Shown one piece after another: positions 34,801-41,865 of a DNA stretch of 64,000 bases. A program made the translations under genes and the position numbers. Source of the DNA: Clostridia bacterium (GTDB taxonomy: Bacteria; Bacillota; Clostridia; Christensenellales; Aristaeellaceae); NCBI GenBank assembly GCA_017534885.1, contig JAFXVR010000063.1, forward strand, positions 90,752 through 154,751. The letters run 5' to 3'. Below the pieces are notes generated by a model. It searched no databases, was not told the DNA's origin, and saw only the letters and a program-made list of their open reading frames with translations. Each line of letters opens with the position of its first letter. Within the stretch, counting starts at the first letter, position 1.

Positions 34801-34886
34801 CCCACGGCCCCGAGAATCAGGGCGAAAATGACGGACCACAGGGTCAGATACCTGCCTTTGGACATACGCTTTCTGGTGGCGGTCAT
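31857..34886 (-). CDS. Domain-swapped, doubly membrane-anchored GH3 beta-glucosidase-like enzyme (copy 2)
   Basis: This 1009-aa paralogue of the enzyme at 24189-27122 has the same plan: N-terminal transmembrane anchor (residues ~16-36), sandwich domain first (ITAEGAVLLKNDNAALPLA), fn3-like domain, TIM barrel last, and hydrophobic C-terminal segments ending in a KKNKR-type membrane segment. The nucleophile is Asp854 in GCYITDYTTTM; KHFVMNDADTNR and NIHRTPFGARNYEYYSED are also conserved. It has more C-terminal membrane helices than copy 1 (two stretches, around KIALIAFDVIAGLLLLLGMF and ILLIVLGVILIAIILVFIFW). The ATG at 34886 has GGAGG eight bases upstream. Substrate probably overlaps with copy 1, but barrel differences suggest a different linkage or aglycone. 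Confidence 0.92.
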   Translation of the reverse strand: MTATRKRMSKGRYLTLWSVIFALILGAVGLANYEALKWDSALTLFFGEVGGQQSAEGQEGDSIYYRSDFKSAEERLAHSEELAARITAEGAVLLKNDNAALPLAAGRVTLLGIDNKTNGLQAALEAQGFTVNPTAAAFYTASTHESGVKGLSAGNGSETGGWVIDEVPYSEYTDEVKASFSEYSDAAIVVFRRTGAEGNDLPYDMSRYGGSAEENYLELNQAERDLLTAAAASFDKVIVLIDSANPVQMDFADQTEYGVDAILWYARVPYGPIAELLCGKQNPSGRTVDTYVYDNLSSAAMQNFGDFRFVNADGSPTGFSYVNYAEGIYVGYKYYETRYEDKVMGTGNAGDYDYAATVAYPFGWGLSYTTFAWSGFKVEEKDGAYTASVTVKNTGSVAGKDVVEFYVQSPYTPGGVEKAAVALAQYGKTGLLQPGQSETVTVTFTRMDIASYDDVNAKTYVFDAGDWYFTAARDAHAAVNQVLSAKGFSTADGMTAEGDAGLVKKITCGEQMLLNTAAATGKEITNQLDEVIRAEDAVYLSRSDWSALENSGLRYADGTAKGVSNVGNASGDTPSRVVSADMLARLQLTGVAASLNPEDFSDAAKFPGKEAYTYGAENGIALVQMMGLAYDDPKWDDLLNELKLSEMHQLFNKSGWGSAAVDSIGKPKTLEFDAPNGIANFLTDEAIYTYTCATQIAATWDQDLQHEFGLAIGNDAIASNTSGWYAPGINIHRTPFGARNYEYYSEDGVLTGLCSAAVCRGVESKGMHAYIKHFVMNDADTNRAANGCVAVYGTEQAAREIYLKPFQYSIEKGSARGIMLTMCRVGWQYTYGSYPLMTAICRDEFGFTGCYITDYTTTMKGAGSDMYLAAGGNLVHATAEQTLSDVKSGWCRAYIREAVHGILYNTANSLAMNGIEGGEKAAVGKVNSGFPVYKIALIAFDVIAGLLLLLGMFKVYSKCRMTETQFANRPYMSKKNKRILLIVLGVILIAIILVFIFWAWPLLVKAFKI

Positions 34887-34994
34887 GCTGCTTCCCTCCA
34901 TTATGTGTTGTCGGGCATCCAGCGCTCAGGAGAGGGGCCGGCTCAGTGGCGCTTCTCCTGAGGGCTGTCGGCCCGCGCTGCCTTTCCGAAAGAA

Positions 34995-35019
34995 CAGCGG
35001 GGAGGGGATTGCCCTCCCC
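34995..35019 (-). terminator. Hairpin after the small secreted protein gene
   Basis: A 10-bp stem GCGGGGAGGG/CCCTCCCCGC with a short loop lies between the stop at 35041 and the GH3 start at 34886. TGTTCTTT follows on the minus strand. It likely lets the first gene be made in excess of the downstream enzymes. Confidence 0.65.
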
Positions 35020-35040
35020 GCCGGTGGGGTATGACGCGGA

Positions 35041-35655
35041 TCAGTCGTCGTCGGAGTTGTGGATCACATACTCGAAGGTGTCGCCGGTGAGGGTGACGGT
35101 CACGGTGCACTCCTCGGCGTCGAAGGCGGCGTCGGAGGTGGTCAGGCTGTCCACCAGGAAGGGATTCTCGAAGAGGTCGAAGGCCACGTGGCTCTCTTCT
35201 TCTTTGCACTGCACGATGTCGCCGGAGATCTCGCCGTCCGCGAAGTCAGCCGCGCCGGCGCTGTTCTTGAAGTAGCCCATGGCAGCCAGGTTGCCCCAGT
35301 CCTCGGAGAAGTCCACGTGGTTGGGGAAGGCCAGCACCACGGTGTCGCCGTCCTGGGTGTAGGCGCCGGTGAAGGTGTAGGTGATGGTCATCACGGGGGC
35401 TTCCTCGGTGCTCACCAGCTTGGCGCCGCTCTCGTCCACATTGCAGATCTCCTTGGTGTAGACGTAGGTGCCGTCGTCATTCAGCACGAGGGTGTTGATC
35501 TCCACGCCGCCCAAGGCGGTTACAAAGCCGTTGTGGAAAGTGTTCTGCGTGATCTCCTCGGTGGAGTACTTCTTGACATAGGTGCCCTCGGCCACAGCCG
35601 CGCACAGGCCGGCGCACAGGCACAGGGTCAGGATGATGGCTACGAGCTTCTTCAT
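35041..35655 (-). CDS. Small secreted protein, first gene of the carbohydrate locus
   Basis: The 204-aa product has a signal peptide (MKKLVAIILTLCLCAGLCAAVA). The mature part is acidic and beta-rich (TLVLNDDGTYVYTKEI, MTITYTFTGAYTQDGDTVVLAFP), a pattern like lipocalin-type or copper-resistance-like small barrels and similar to the modules in the lipoprotein at 27119-28621. I do not recognise a named family. AAGGAGG lies before the ATG. It follows a promoter with the 21-bp-spaced repeat and is divergent from the histidine kinase gene, so it is probably the first product made when the LytTR system is active. Confidence 0.75.
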   Translation of the reverse strand: MKKLVAIILTLCLCAGLCAAVAEGTYVKKYSTEEITQNTFHNGFVTALGGVEINTLVLNDDGTYVYTKEICNVDESGAKLVSTEEAPVMTITYTFTGAYTQDGDTVVLAFPNHVDFSEDWGNLAAMGYFKNSAGAADFADGEISGDIVQCKEEESHVAFDLFENPFLVDSLTTSDAAFDAEECTVTVTLTGDTFEYVIHNSDDD

Positions 35656-35706
35656 GGGTTCGTCCTCCTTCTCAGTCGGGCTGGCTTTCCGTCAGCCTGT
35701 GACCGC

Positions 35707-35772
35707 ATCATAGCAGGCCAGCCTGACCGCCGCAACGGATATCGCGTAAGCTGCGGTTTTTCATGCGCAACC
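35707..35772 (-). promoter_or_regulatory. LytTR-type direct repeat plus promoter of the carbohydrate locus
   Basis: On the minus strand: GGTTGCGC (35772-35765), GCTTACGC (35751-35744) 21 bases on, 8 bases, TTGCGG (35735-35730), a 17-base spacer, TATGAT (35712-35707). It drives the gene at 35041-35655 and probably the genes behind it. Confidence 0.82.
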
Positions 35773-35796
35773 TAAAAAAGGCACCTGCCGCCTGTG

Positions 35797-35825
35797 TTGA
35801 CGCCCCGGGGTTTTCATGCTATATT
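35797..35825 (+). promoter_or_regulatory. Sigma-A promoter of the histidine kinase gene
   Basis: TTGACG (35797-35802), a 17-base spacer and TATATT (35820-35825). No direct repeat of the 21-base type precedes it in this direction, so kinase expression may be constitutive. Confidence 0.75.
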
Positions 35826-35869
35826 CCTCCCAGAAGATATCCTTCCGGTGACGGAGGTGAACGGGAAAA

Positions 35870-37213
35870 TTGACGCTTGTCTATTCGCTGCTCGGGCCTT
35901 ATTCCTTCCAATTTATGATCCACCTGATCAACGAGATCCAGTTTATCATCACAGCCCTGATGCTCACGGGCACCCTGCGCAGGCGCAGGCTGTTTCCGCT
36001 GCGGCTGCTGGCGGGAATTGCGCTGATCATCGCCTTTGCGCTCCTGTGCGCGGTGCTCAGGACAGACCACGAGGGGCTGTGGGGCCGCATCCTGCTGACC
36101 CTTGTGCAGTACGCTTCCACCCTGCCGCTGCTGCTCCTGTGCTTCGACGAAGACGCCGACCTGCTGCTCAAGACCTGGTGCACCAGCGTCGCGGTGAAGG
36201 AGATCATGGGGGCTGTCTATCCCTTCCTGCAGTTCCTGGCAGGGGTGGACAGCGCGGCAGCCATGACCTTCTTCTCCGGGCCGGACGCGCCGGAGTGGCT
36301 GCAGTGGCTGGAGTATTTCGGCATCCACGTGGCGGGCTATTATGGGCTCTGCTTCCTGCTGGGGCGGCACTACCCCCGGACCGCCAGCCGGAACACCCGG
36401 TGGCAGTCCGCCTGGCTGTCCATCGGCGCGCTGGTGATCCTGTCCGTGCTGGGCAGCGTGCTGAGCCATTACCGGGCAGAGAGCCAGGTGCTGTATGTCT
36501 GCGGCCGGTTCTTCGCCCTGTCTGTGTCCGTCTTTGTGCTGCTGACTTACGCGGGCATCGAGCTGCGCAGCCAGGCCGGCGAGGAGATCGCCGCCATGGA
36601 GCGGGTCATCGCGGAGGAGCGCAAGCAGTATCAGCAGATGAAGGAGAACATCGACATCATCAACATGCGCTGCCATGACCTGAAGCATCAGCTGGACGAT
36701 TTCTCCGGACGCCTCACCGACCGGGAGATCGCCGAGCTGCGGGAGGCCATGGAAATCTATGACAGCAGCATCCGCACCGGCTGCGAGGCCCTGGACGTGG
36801 TGCTGTACCTTCACCAGCTCACCTGCAAAAAGGAGGGCATCATCCTGACCTGCCTGGCCAACGGCGAGGCCCTCTCCTTCATGCGCACCCGGCACATCTA
36901 CGCCCTGTTCAACAACGCCATCGGCAACGCCATCGAGGCCGCGCGCAAGGTCACCGATCCGGAGAAACGGGTGATCGGCATCACGGTGGCGGCAAGGGAT
37001 CAGCAGGTGGACATCGAGATTGTGAATTACTTCGACGGGACGCTGCCTGCCGCCGGCGCCGCGAGAACCACCAAGGAGGACAGGGCGCACCACGGCTTCG
37101 GCACCCAGAGCATGCAGTACATTGTCTCCCAGTACGGCGGCACCCTGACGACCGAGGCGCGGCATGGCATCTACACCCTGAGCGCAGCCATCCCCATCCC
37201 GGCCTCCTCCTGA
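35870..37213 (+). CDS. GHKL-type (AgrC-like) sensor histidine kinase
   Basis: The 447-aa membrane protein has several N-terminal transmembrane helices (residues ~10-230), a coiled linker (AAMERVIAEERKQYQQMKENI) and a C-terminal kinase. The phosphoacceptor is His269 in MRCHDLKHQ. The ATPase has the N box NNAIGNAIEAA and the G box GFGTQSM, as in the HATPase_c_5/AgrC-type group that pairs with LytTR regulators. It faces the carbohydrate locus divergently and is followed by its likely partner regulator. The start is uncertain: TTG at 35870 has GGAGG 12 bases upstream, and an ATG at 35915 is the next choice. The signal sensed is unknown; a peptide or sugar is possible. Confidence 0.88.
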   Translation: MTLVYSLLGPYSFQFMIHLINEIQFIITALMLTGTLRRRRLFPLRLLAGIALIIAFALLCAVLRTDHEGLWGRILLTLVQYASTLPLLLLCFDEDADLLLKTWCTSVAVKEIMGAVYPFLQFLAGVDSAAAMTFFSGPDAPEWLQWLEYFGIHVAGYYGLCFLLGRHYPRTASRNTRWQSAWLSIGALVILSVLGSVLSHYRAESQVLYVCGRFFALSVSVFVLLTYAGIELRSQAGEEIAAMERVIAEERKQYQQMKENIDIINMRCHDLKHQLDDFSGRLTDREIAELREAMEIYDSSIRTGCEALDVVLYLHQLTCKKEGIILTCLANGEALSFMRTRHIYALFNNAIGNAIEAARKVTDPEKRVIGITVAARDQQVDIEIVNYFDGTLPAAGAARTTKEDRAHHGFGTQSMQYIVSQYGGTLTTEARHGIYTLSAAIPIPASS

Positions 37214-37279
37214 GATTGCGCGATGAAACGCGGAGGTTGCGCGATGGAGCTTGCGCTGAAACCGTCAGTGCTCTATGTT
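37214..37279 (+). promoter_or_regulatory. LytTR-type direct repeat plus internal promoter before the response regulator gene
   Basis: GATTGCGC (37214-37221) starts directly after the kinase stop codon; GGTTGCGC (37235-37242) follows 21 bases on, then 8 bases, TTGCGC (37251-37256), a 17-base spacer and TATGTT (37274-37279). This predicts autoregulation of the regulator separately from the kinase. Confidence 0.8.
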
Positions 37280-37322
37280 TGAAGCGGGAAATCAGCAGAT
37301 TTCCGGACGGAGGTGAAAGGCC

Positions 37323-38045
37323 ATGGCCGTAAGGGTTGCGATTGTGGAGGATGAGATCCAGGCCACGCAGACGCTGGAGCAGTATCTTGCCCGTTTCTCA
37401 AAAGAAACTGGGGCGCAGTTTCATGTGCGCACCTACGAGGATCCCGTCCTGCTGCTGGAAAACTATTCCGCGGACTATGACCTGATCTACATGGACATCC
37501 AGATGCCCATGATGAACGGCATGGAGGCGGCGCGCCGGCTGCGGACCCTGGACGAGAAGGTGCTGCTGGTGTTTGTCACCAGCCTGACCCAGTACGCCAT
37601 CGCCGGCTATGGCGTCAACGCCCTGGACTACATCGTGAAGCCCGTGAACTATTACGATTTCGCCCTGAAGCTGACCCGGGCGCTGAAGCGCATCGACACC
37701 GCGCAGGACCGAACCCTGACTATCCCCACCGCGGCCGGCCTCTCCCGGGTGGACCTGGACGATATCGTCTATATCGAGGTGCAGAACCACCAGCTGACCT
37801 ACCACACCGCGGAGGCCGTCTATGAGCAGTACGGCGCCATGGGCAAGCTGGAGAAGCAGCTGGCTTCCAGCGGTTTCGCCCGCTGCAACAGCTGCTATCT
37901 GGTGAACCTGCAGCACGTGCGGGATGTCAGAGGATACACCGTGTGCCTCTCCGACGGCAGCGAGCTGAAGATCAGCCAGCCCAAGAAAAAAGGCTTCATG
38001 GACGTGCTGCAGTCCTACCTGGCCGGACAGGACAGGAGGATGTGA
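37323..38045 (+). CDS. LytTR-family response regulator
   Basis: The 240-aa protein has an N-terminal receiver domain (acidic VEDE pocket, phosphoacceptor Asp58 in DLIYMDIQMPMMNGME, Lys in YIVKPVN) and a C-terminal LytTR DNA-binding domain (DDIVYIEVQNHQLTYHT, FARCNSCYLVNLQHVRDV). It should be phosphorylated by the upstream GHKL kinase and bind tandem repeats near promoters. CGGAGGTG lies before the ATG. The three promoters with 21-bp-spaced repeats in this window are its best candidate targets. The target assignment is inferred from position and repeat geometry. Confidence 0.93.
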   Translation: MAVRVAIVEDEIQATQTLEQYLARFSKETGAQFHVRTYEDPVLLLENYSADYDLIYMDIQMPMMNGMEAARRLRTLDEKVLLVFVTSLTQYAIAGYGVNALDYIVKPVNYYDFALKLTRALKRIDTAQDRTLTIPTAAGLSRVDLDDIVYIEVQNHQLTYHTAEAVYEQYGAMGKLEKQLASSGFARCNSCYLVNLQHVRDVRGYTVCLSDGSELKISQPKKKGFMDVLQSYLAGQDRRM

Positions 38046-38093
38046 CGGAGGGAGAGGATGGGGGTGCTGCATGAGTGAAATGATCGAGGTGCA

Positions 38094-38555
38094 ATGATGA
38101 GTTGCTATCCCCAAAAAGAGATGAATGAGCAAACCACTGCATTGATTGAGAACACGATCCGATGGGCCAGGGACAGACTCGGCGAAACGAAATACGCCGG
38201 GTGGTGCCTGTCCTTTGTTGAAGACGCGCTGGAGCAGAGCAACGGCATCGAGATCTTCGGCGGAGATTCCGCAAAGGAGTCCGCTCTGCTTTATGCCGAC
38301 GGCATGCGGCAGGGTGAGCCGGAGCGCGGCGCGTTCGTCTTTTATGACTGTCTCTGCCCAAGCGAGGATGGCCCGGTCAACTGGGGACACTGCGGCATCA
38401 GCCTGGGCAGCGGGGACGTGATTCACGCCTGGGATGCGGTCCGGATTGACAGCTGCCTGGATATTGAGCGCTTGACCTCCCTCAGCGGAGACCATCCCAG
38501 ATACATCGGCTGGGTACCTGTAGAGCGGGTACTGCTGCAGAAGCCGAAGCGCTGA
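38094..38555 (+). CDS. Cytoplasmic NlpC/P60- or CHAP-like protein
   Basis: The 153-aa protein has no signal peptide. It contains a candidate catalytic Cys in YAGWCLSFVEDAL and His in NWGHCGISLGSG, followed by VIHAWD, the order expected of the papain-like NlpC/P60 and CHAP amidase fold. GAGGTG is just upstream of the tandem ATG ATG. A protein of similar layout is encoded at 62420-62944. In both cases lack of a signal peptide argues against a role as secreted wall hydrolase; the function is unknown. Confidence 0.7.
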   Translation: MMSCYPQKEMNEQTTALIENTIRWARDRLGETKYAGWCLSFVEDALEQSNGIEIFGGDSAKESALLYADGMRQGEPERGAFVFYDCLCPSEDGPVNWGHCGISLGSGDVIHAWDAVRIDSCLDIERLTSLSGDHPRYIGWVPVERVLLQKPKR

Positions 38556-38593
38556 ATCGCAGTTTGTGGCGCAGACTGAGGAATGAGGTTTGA

Positions 38594-39256
38594 TTGCTGA
38601 TTCGGATGTCAAAAGGCCGCTTTCATGAACTGAGCCACGACTGGTTGTGGAAGACAGCGGAAATCACCACAACCAGTCGTGGCTCTAAGGTTGAAAGCGC
38701 CCTTTTGTCACCCTTACCAGAAATGAAGTATCAGGTAACCGAAAAAGTCGTTCCGGCAGCGATTGTTTTCTGTTCGGAAGCCGTACTGGAAAACTACAGC
38801 GACATCATGCGGTGGATTCCTTCCCTGGGCGAGGAATGCAGAAAGCTGAATCCGTTTCTTCGCTGTGCGGAGCCGGAATATGAATTTTGTGAGTACCCGG
38901 ACGGGGAATACAAGGAGCATGATATCCAGATCCGGCACAACCAGACGGTAACGGCCCGGGGCGTTGAGAACGATGTCATCCGGTTCCGGGAAATCCCGGA
39001 AACGAAGGTGCTGAGCATCTATCACAAAGGGGCCTATGAAAGCATCGGGGAAGCGTATGCCTTCATCATGAAATACGCGGAGGAAAACGGGCACCAGCCG
39101 GCTGGCCTGACCAGGGAATGTTATATTGACGGGATCTGGAACAAGGAGAGCGTTGAGGACTGGCTGACGGAGATCCAGCTGCCGGTTCGCCGAACGGGAG
39201 CTGATGGAGCAGGAAAGACTGTGGACATACCGGGCTGCCTCAGGCTGAGGCCATGA
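38594..39256 (+). CDS. GyrI-like small-molecule-binding domain preceded by MITE-derived codons (truncated regulator)
   Basis: Residues from about 44 (KYQVTEKVVPAAIVF) to ~205 form a GyrI-like effector-binding domain: YSDIMRWIPSLGEECRK, YEFCEYPDGEYKEHDIQI, and KVLSIYHKGAYESIGEAY. In related Clostridia this domain follows a MerR- or AraC-type DNA-binding domain. Here that part is absent and the frame instead enters MITE copy 1 (38598-38719), which encodes MSKGRFHELSHDWLWKTAE and more. A TTG at 38594 has GAGG five bases upstream, so the hybrid may be translated; the ATG at 38723 has no ribosome site. It may now be a ligand-binding protein without DNA-binding capacity, or a pseudogene. Confidence 0.6.
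   Translation: MLIRMSKGRFHELSHDWLWKTAEITTTSRGSKVESALLSPLPEMKYQVTEKVVPAAIVFCSEAVLENYSDIMRWIPSLGEECRKLNPFLRCAEPEYEFCEYPDGEYKEHDIQIRHNQTVTARGVENDVIRFREIPETKVLSIYHKGAYESIGEAYAFIMKYAEENGHQPAGLTRECYIDGIWNKESVEDWLTEIQLPVRRTGADGAGKTVDIPGCLRLRP
38598..38719 (+). mobile_element. 122-bp MITE-like element, copy 1
   Basis: Starts TGATTCGGATGTC and ends GTCACCCTTACCA. The ends form imperfect inverted repeats (22 of 28 positions) and the centre holds a perfect 19-bp hairpin (arm GAGCCACGACTGGTTGTGG, 16-base loop). Copies 2-4 are at 49525, 51400 and 56493. Only one base differs, and only in copy 2. It carries no transposase. Confidence 0.88.
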
Positions 39257-39281
39257 AACCGGGATTGGGGGAGATGCGGGA

Positions 39282-40100
39282 ATGAAGAAATACGTGACGC
39301 CCATCGTGATCCTGGCTGTATTTGAAGCGGTGGCAATCACGCTGTGGCTTGCGAAGGATAACCTGTTCTACCTGTTCAATTTCAGCTATATCGGCATATC
39401 CATTGCGCTGGGCGTCTTCCTGTTTATCAGGAAATACCGGCACGCAAGACGAATCGTACAGCTGCTGGTCGGGCTGTATATGCTCGTCTATCTGGGGCTG
39501 ATCAGCCGGGAAAATATGCAGATCGAGGGATTCTGGTACTATCTGTTCACAGGCGTGTTTGAAGCCGCTACCATCCATTATGCCGTGGCAAAAATCTTCG
39601 GCCCGCTGATCTTTGGCAGGGGCTGGTGCGGATACGCCTGCTGGACGGCCATGGTGCTGGATTTCCTGCCGTACAAAACGCCCGGGCAGCCGCGCAGGAA
39701 GCTGGGCTGGATCCGGTATGTCACCTTTGCCGCCTCCCTGGTTTTTGTGGCCGCGCTGTTCCTTGCCCGGGCCGGGGACATGGAGGGGATCATGTTCCGG
39801 GCGTTCATCATCGGCAACGTTCTGTATTACGCAGTCGGGATCATCCTTGCGTTTGCTTTCCGGGACAACCGGGCGTTCTGCAAGTACATCTGCCCGATTA
39901 CGGTTTTCCTGAAGCCGATGAGCTATTATTCCCTGTTCCGGGTGAAATGCGACAAGGAAAAATGCGTGTCCTGCGGGAAGTGCAAACGGGTCTGTCCGAT
40001 GAATGTCGATGTCACGGACAACTCCCGAAAGCGGGAGAACGGCACCGAGTGCATCCTGTGCATGGAATGCGTGAAGAACTGCCCTGAGGAAGCGCTGTGA
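39282..40100 (+). CDS. NapH/MauN-like membrane iron-sulfur protein
   Basis: The 272-aa protein has five or more transmembrane helices, an inner GRGWCGYACWTAMVLDF motif, CKYICPI, and a C-terminal two-cluster ferredoxin domain (CVSCGKCKRVCP and CILCMECVKNCP). This matches the polyferredoxin-like 4Fe-4S binding proteins related to NapH and NosR, which pass electrons across or along the membrane. No reductase partner is adjacent, so the acceptor is unknown. GGGGAG lies before the ATG. It follows the GyrI-like gene by 25 bases and may share its transcript. Confidence 0.88.
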   Translation: MKKYVTPIVILAVFEAVAITLWLAKDNLFYLFNFSYIGISIALGVFLFIRKYRHARRIVQLLVGLYMLVYLGLISRENMQIEGFWYYLFTGVFEAATIHYAVAKIFGPLIFGRGWCGYACWTAMVLDFLPYKTPGQPRRKLGWIRYVTFAASLVFVAALFLARAGDMEGIMFRAFIIGNVLYYAVGIILAFAFRDNRAFCKYICPITVFLKPMSYYSLFRVKCDKEKCVSCGKCKRVCPMNVDVTDNSRKRENGTECILCMECVKNCPEEAL

Positions 40101-40203
40101 CAGTTTCCGGCTTCAGCCGTGTCATCCCCCGGATGGATCAGCGCACAGACAAAGCCCGTCGAGAAATGACGAAAGCCGCTGCGGCAAAAAGGAGGTCTGT
40201 TTC

Positions 40204-41637
40204 ATGAAAGCGTTTATCAAAGGCGCCAATCCCTATATGCCCCTGTGGGAGCATGTGCCGGACGGGGAGCCCAGGGTGTTTGAGCACAACGGGGAAAAGC
40301 GCGTGTATGTGTACGGCTCCCATGACATTGAGCGGAAGGAATACTGCGGGCGGAACTATGTGGTGTGGTCGGCTCCGGTGACCGATCTGACGGACTGGAC
40401 CTGTCACGGCGTGTCGTACGAAACGCATTACGACTCCGTTCTCTACGCGCCGGACGTGGTCAAAAAGGGGGACACCTATTATCTCTACGCCGCCGAGAAG
40501 CGCGGCAGCCTGATCGTGGCGGCGTCCTCCAAAACGCCCTGGGGGCCCTTTGAGAACCCGGTGGAGACAAAGCTCGGCTTTGACCCCGGGGTTCTGGTGG
40601 ATGACGACGGCCGGGCGTACGCCTATTGGGGCGGCTGTGCCGCGCCCTGCTATATCGCGGAGCTGGAGGAGGACATGGCCACCATCAGAGAGGAGACGCT
40701 GGTGTCCAACCCCCTGGGGCATTCCACCTGCCCCTGGAATCCGGTGGACGACGGGCACATCTCGCTGATCGACGGCTTCTTTGAGGCGTCCAGCCCGCGC
40801 AAGGTGCTGGGAAAGTATGCCTACATCTTCTCCCGGCGCTATGAAAAGCCGGTGCCGGAGCTGGGCGTGTTTGAGCCGAACAACGGCTTCCTGTCCTACC
40901 GCTTCAGCGATTCGCCCTTCGGCCCCTTTATCGGCGGCGGGGATATCAGCTTCAACGGCGGCGAGATCCTGCGGGACGCGGAGGGCGTGGGCACCATGAC
41001 CTACCAGTGGGGCAACAACCACGGCTCCATCGCGGAAATCAACGGCAAGTGGTATGTGTTCTACCACCGGCAGACGGGGGTGAACGAGTTCTCCCGCCAG
41101 GCCATGCTGGAGCCCATCGATGTCGCGCTGGGCCGGGACGGAGCGCTGTATATCGGCGATGTGCGCTATATGAACGGCGAGCCCGTCTCCTCCCGGCCTG
41201 TGGAGATGACCTCCCAGGGGGCGCACATCAACGGCCTGGACGCGACCGGGTGGATTTCAGCGGGATACGCCTGCCATATCCACGGCAGCAGACAGCGGGC
41301 CTATATCGAACCCCGCTATGAACAGCGCGATGACATCTCCACGCCCGTGGTGGGGATCACCTCGGGCACGACCGTGGGATTCCGCTATCTCCAGTTCGGC
41401 AGCAATCCGCCTCAATGCGTGACGGCGGTGATGAACCGCTGCCGGCCGATGAAGGTGCTCGTCCGGCTGGATTCCTGCAGGGGCCGCGTGATCGCCTGCC
41501 TGGATTTCTCCGGCGCGGAAAGCGAAAAGAGCGCCGCGCTGACGGCCGGCGTGATCGGGAAGCACGCGGTGTACTTTGATTTCCTGTCGGATGAGGCCGG
41601 CGAAATCGCGTCGTTTGACCGCTTCACGTTCTCATGA
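40204..41637 (+). CDS. Glycoside hydrolase family 43 enzyme
   Basis: The 477-aa protein is cytoplasmic (no signal peptide). It has the GH43 five-bladed propeller pattern: NPYMPLWEHVPDGEPRVF, RVYVYGSHDIE, YAPDVVKKGDTYYLYAA, FDPGVLVDDDGRAYAYWGG, IDGFFEASSPRKV with the likely general acid Glu, and NNHGSIAEINGKWYVFYHR. A C-terminal beta-sandwich (residues ~340-477) follows. GH43 enzymes are mostly beta-xylosidases or alpha-L-arabinofuranosidases. AAGGAGG precedes the ATG. The first blade has DGEPRVF where many members have a D-P pair, as in a common gut-Clostridia subgroup. Confidence 0.9.
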   Translation: MKAFIKGANPYMPLWEHVPDGEPRVFEHNGEKRVYVYGSHDIERKEYCGRNYVVWSAPVTDLTDWTCHGVSYETHYDSVLYAPDVVKKGDTYYLYAAEKRGSLIVAASSKTPWGPFENPVETKLGFDPGVLVDDDGRAYAYWGGCAAPCYIAELEEDMATIREETLVSNPLGHSTCPWNPVDDGHISLIDGFFEASSPRKVLGKYAYIFSRRYEKPVPELGVFEPNNGFLSYRFSDSPFGPFIGGGDISFNGGEILRDAEGVGTMTYQWGNNHGSIAEINGKWYVFYHRQTGVNEFSRQAMLEPIDVALGRDGALYIGDVRYMNGEPVSSRPVEMTSQGAHINGLDATGWISAGYACHIHGSRQRAYIEPRYEQRDDISTPVVGITSGTTVGFRYLQFGSNPPQCVTAVMNRCRPMKVLVRLDSCRGRVIACLDFSGAESEKSAALTAGVIGKHAVYFDFLSDEAGEIASFDRFTFS

Positions 41638-41734
41638 AGCAAGGCAGCTGGAGCGATGTCAAACCCCGAAAGGCAGCTTCCGCCCTGCTGTACAGGGAGA
41701 AACAGCCTCCAACCCAAACACCCTTCTGCACACC

Positions 41735-41785
41735 AAAACCGCCCTCCGGGTCAGACTGACTGACTGTTCCGGAAGGCGGTTTTCT
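41735..41785 (+). terminator. Intrinsic terminator downstream of GH43
   Basis: AAAACCGCC (41735-41743) pairs with GGCGGTTTT (41775-41783), with CTCCGG/CCGGA extending the stem. A similar design ends the 51810 gene (56437-56482). Confidence 0.75.
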
Positions 41786-41804
41786 GGTTTGCAGCTTATG
41801 CGTT

Positions 41805-41865
41805 CGTCTTCAACTTTCAACCTTCAACCTGCAGCTCCTGTAACCAGGCTAACAGCTAACAGCAA
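41805..41865. repeat. Heptanucleotide repeats overlapping the 3' end of nagB
   Basis: Units CAACTTT, CAACCTT, CAACCTG, then GCTAACA, GCTAACA. On the minus strand GCTGTTA and its next copy encode the last nagB residues and the TAG stop. Confidence 0.8.
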
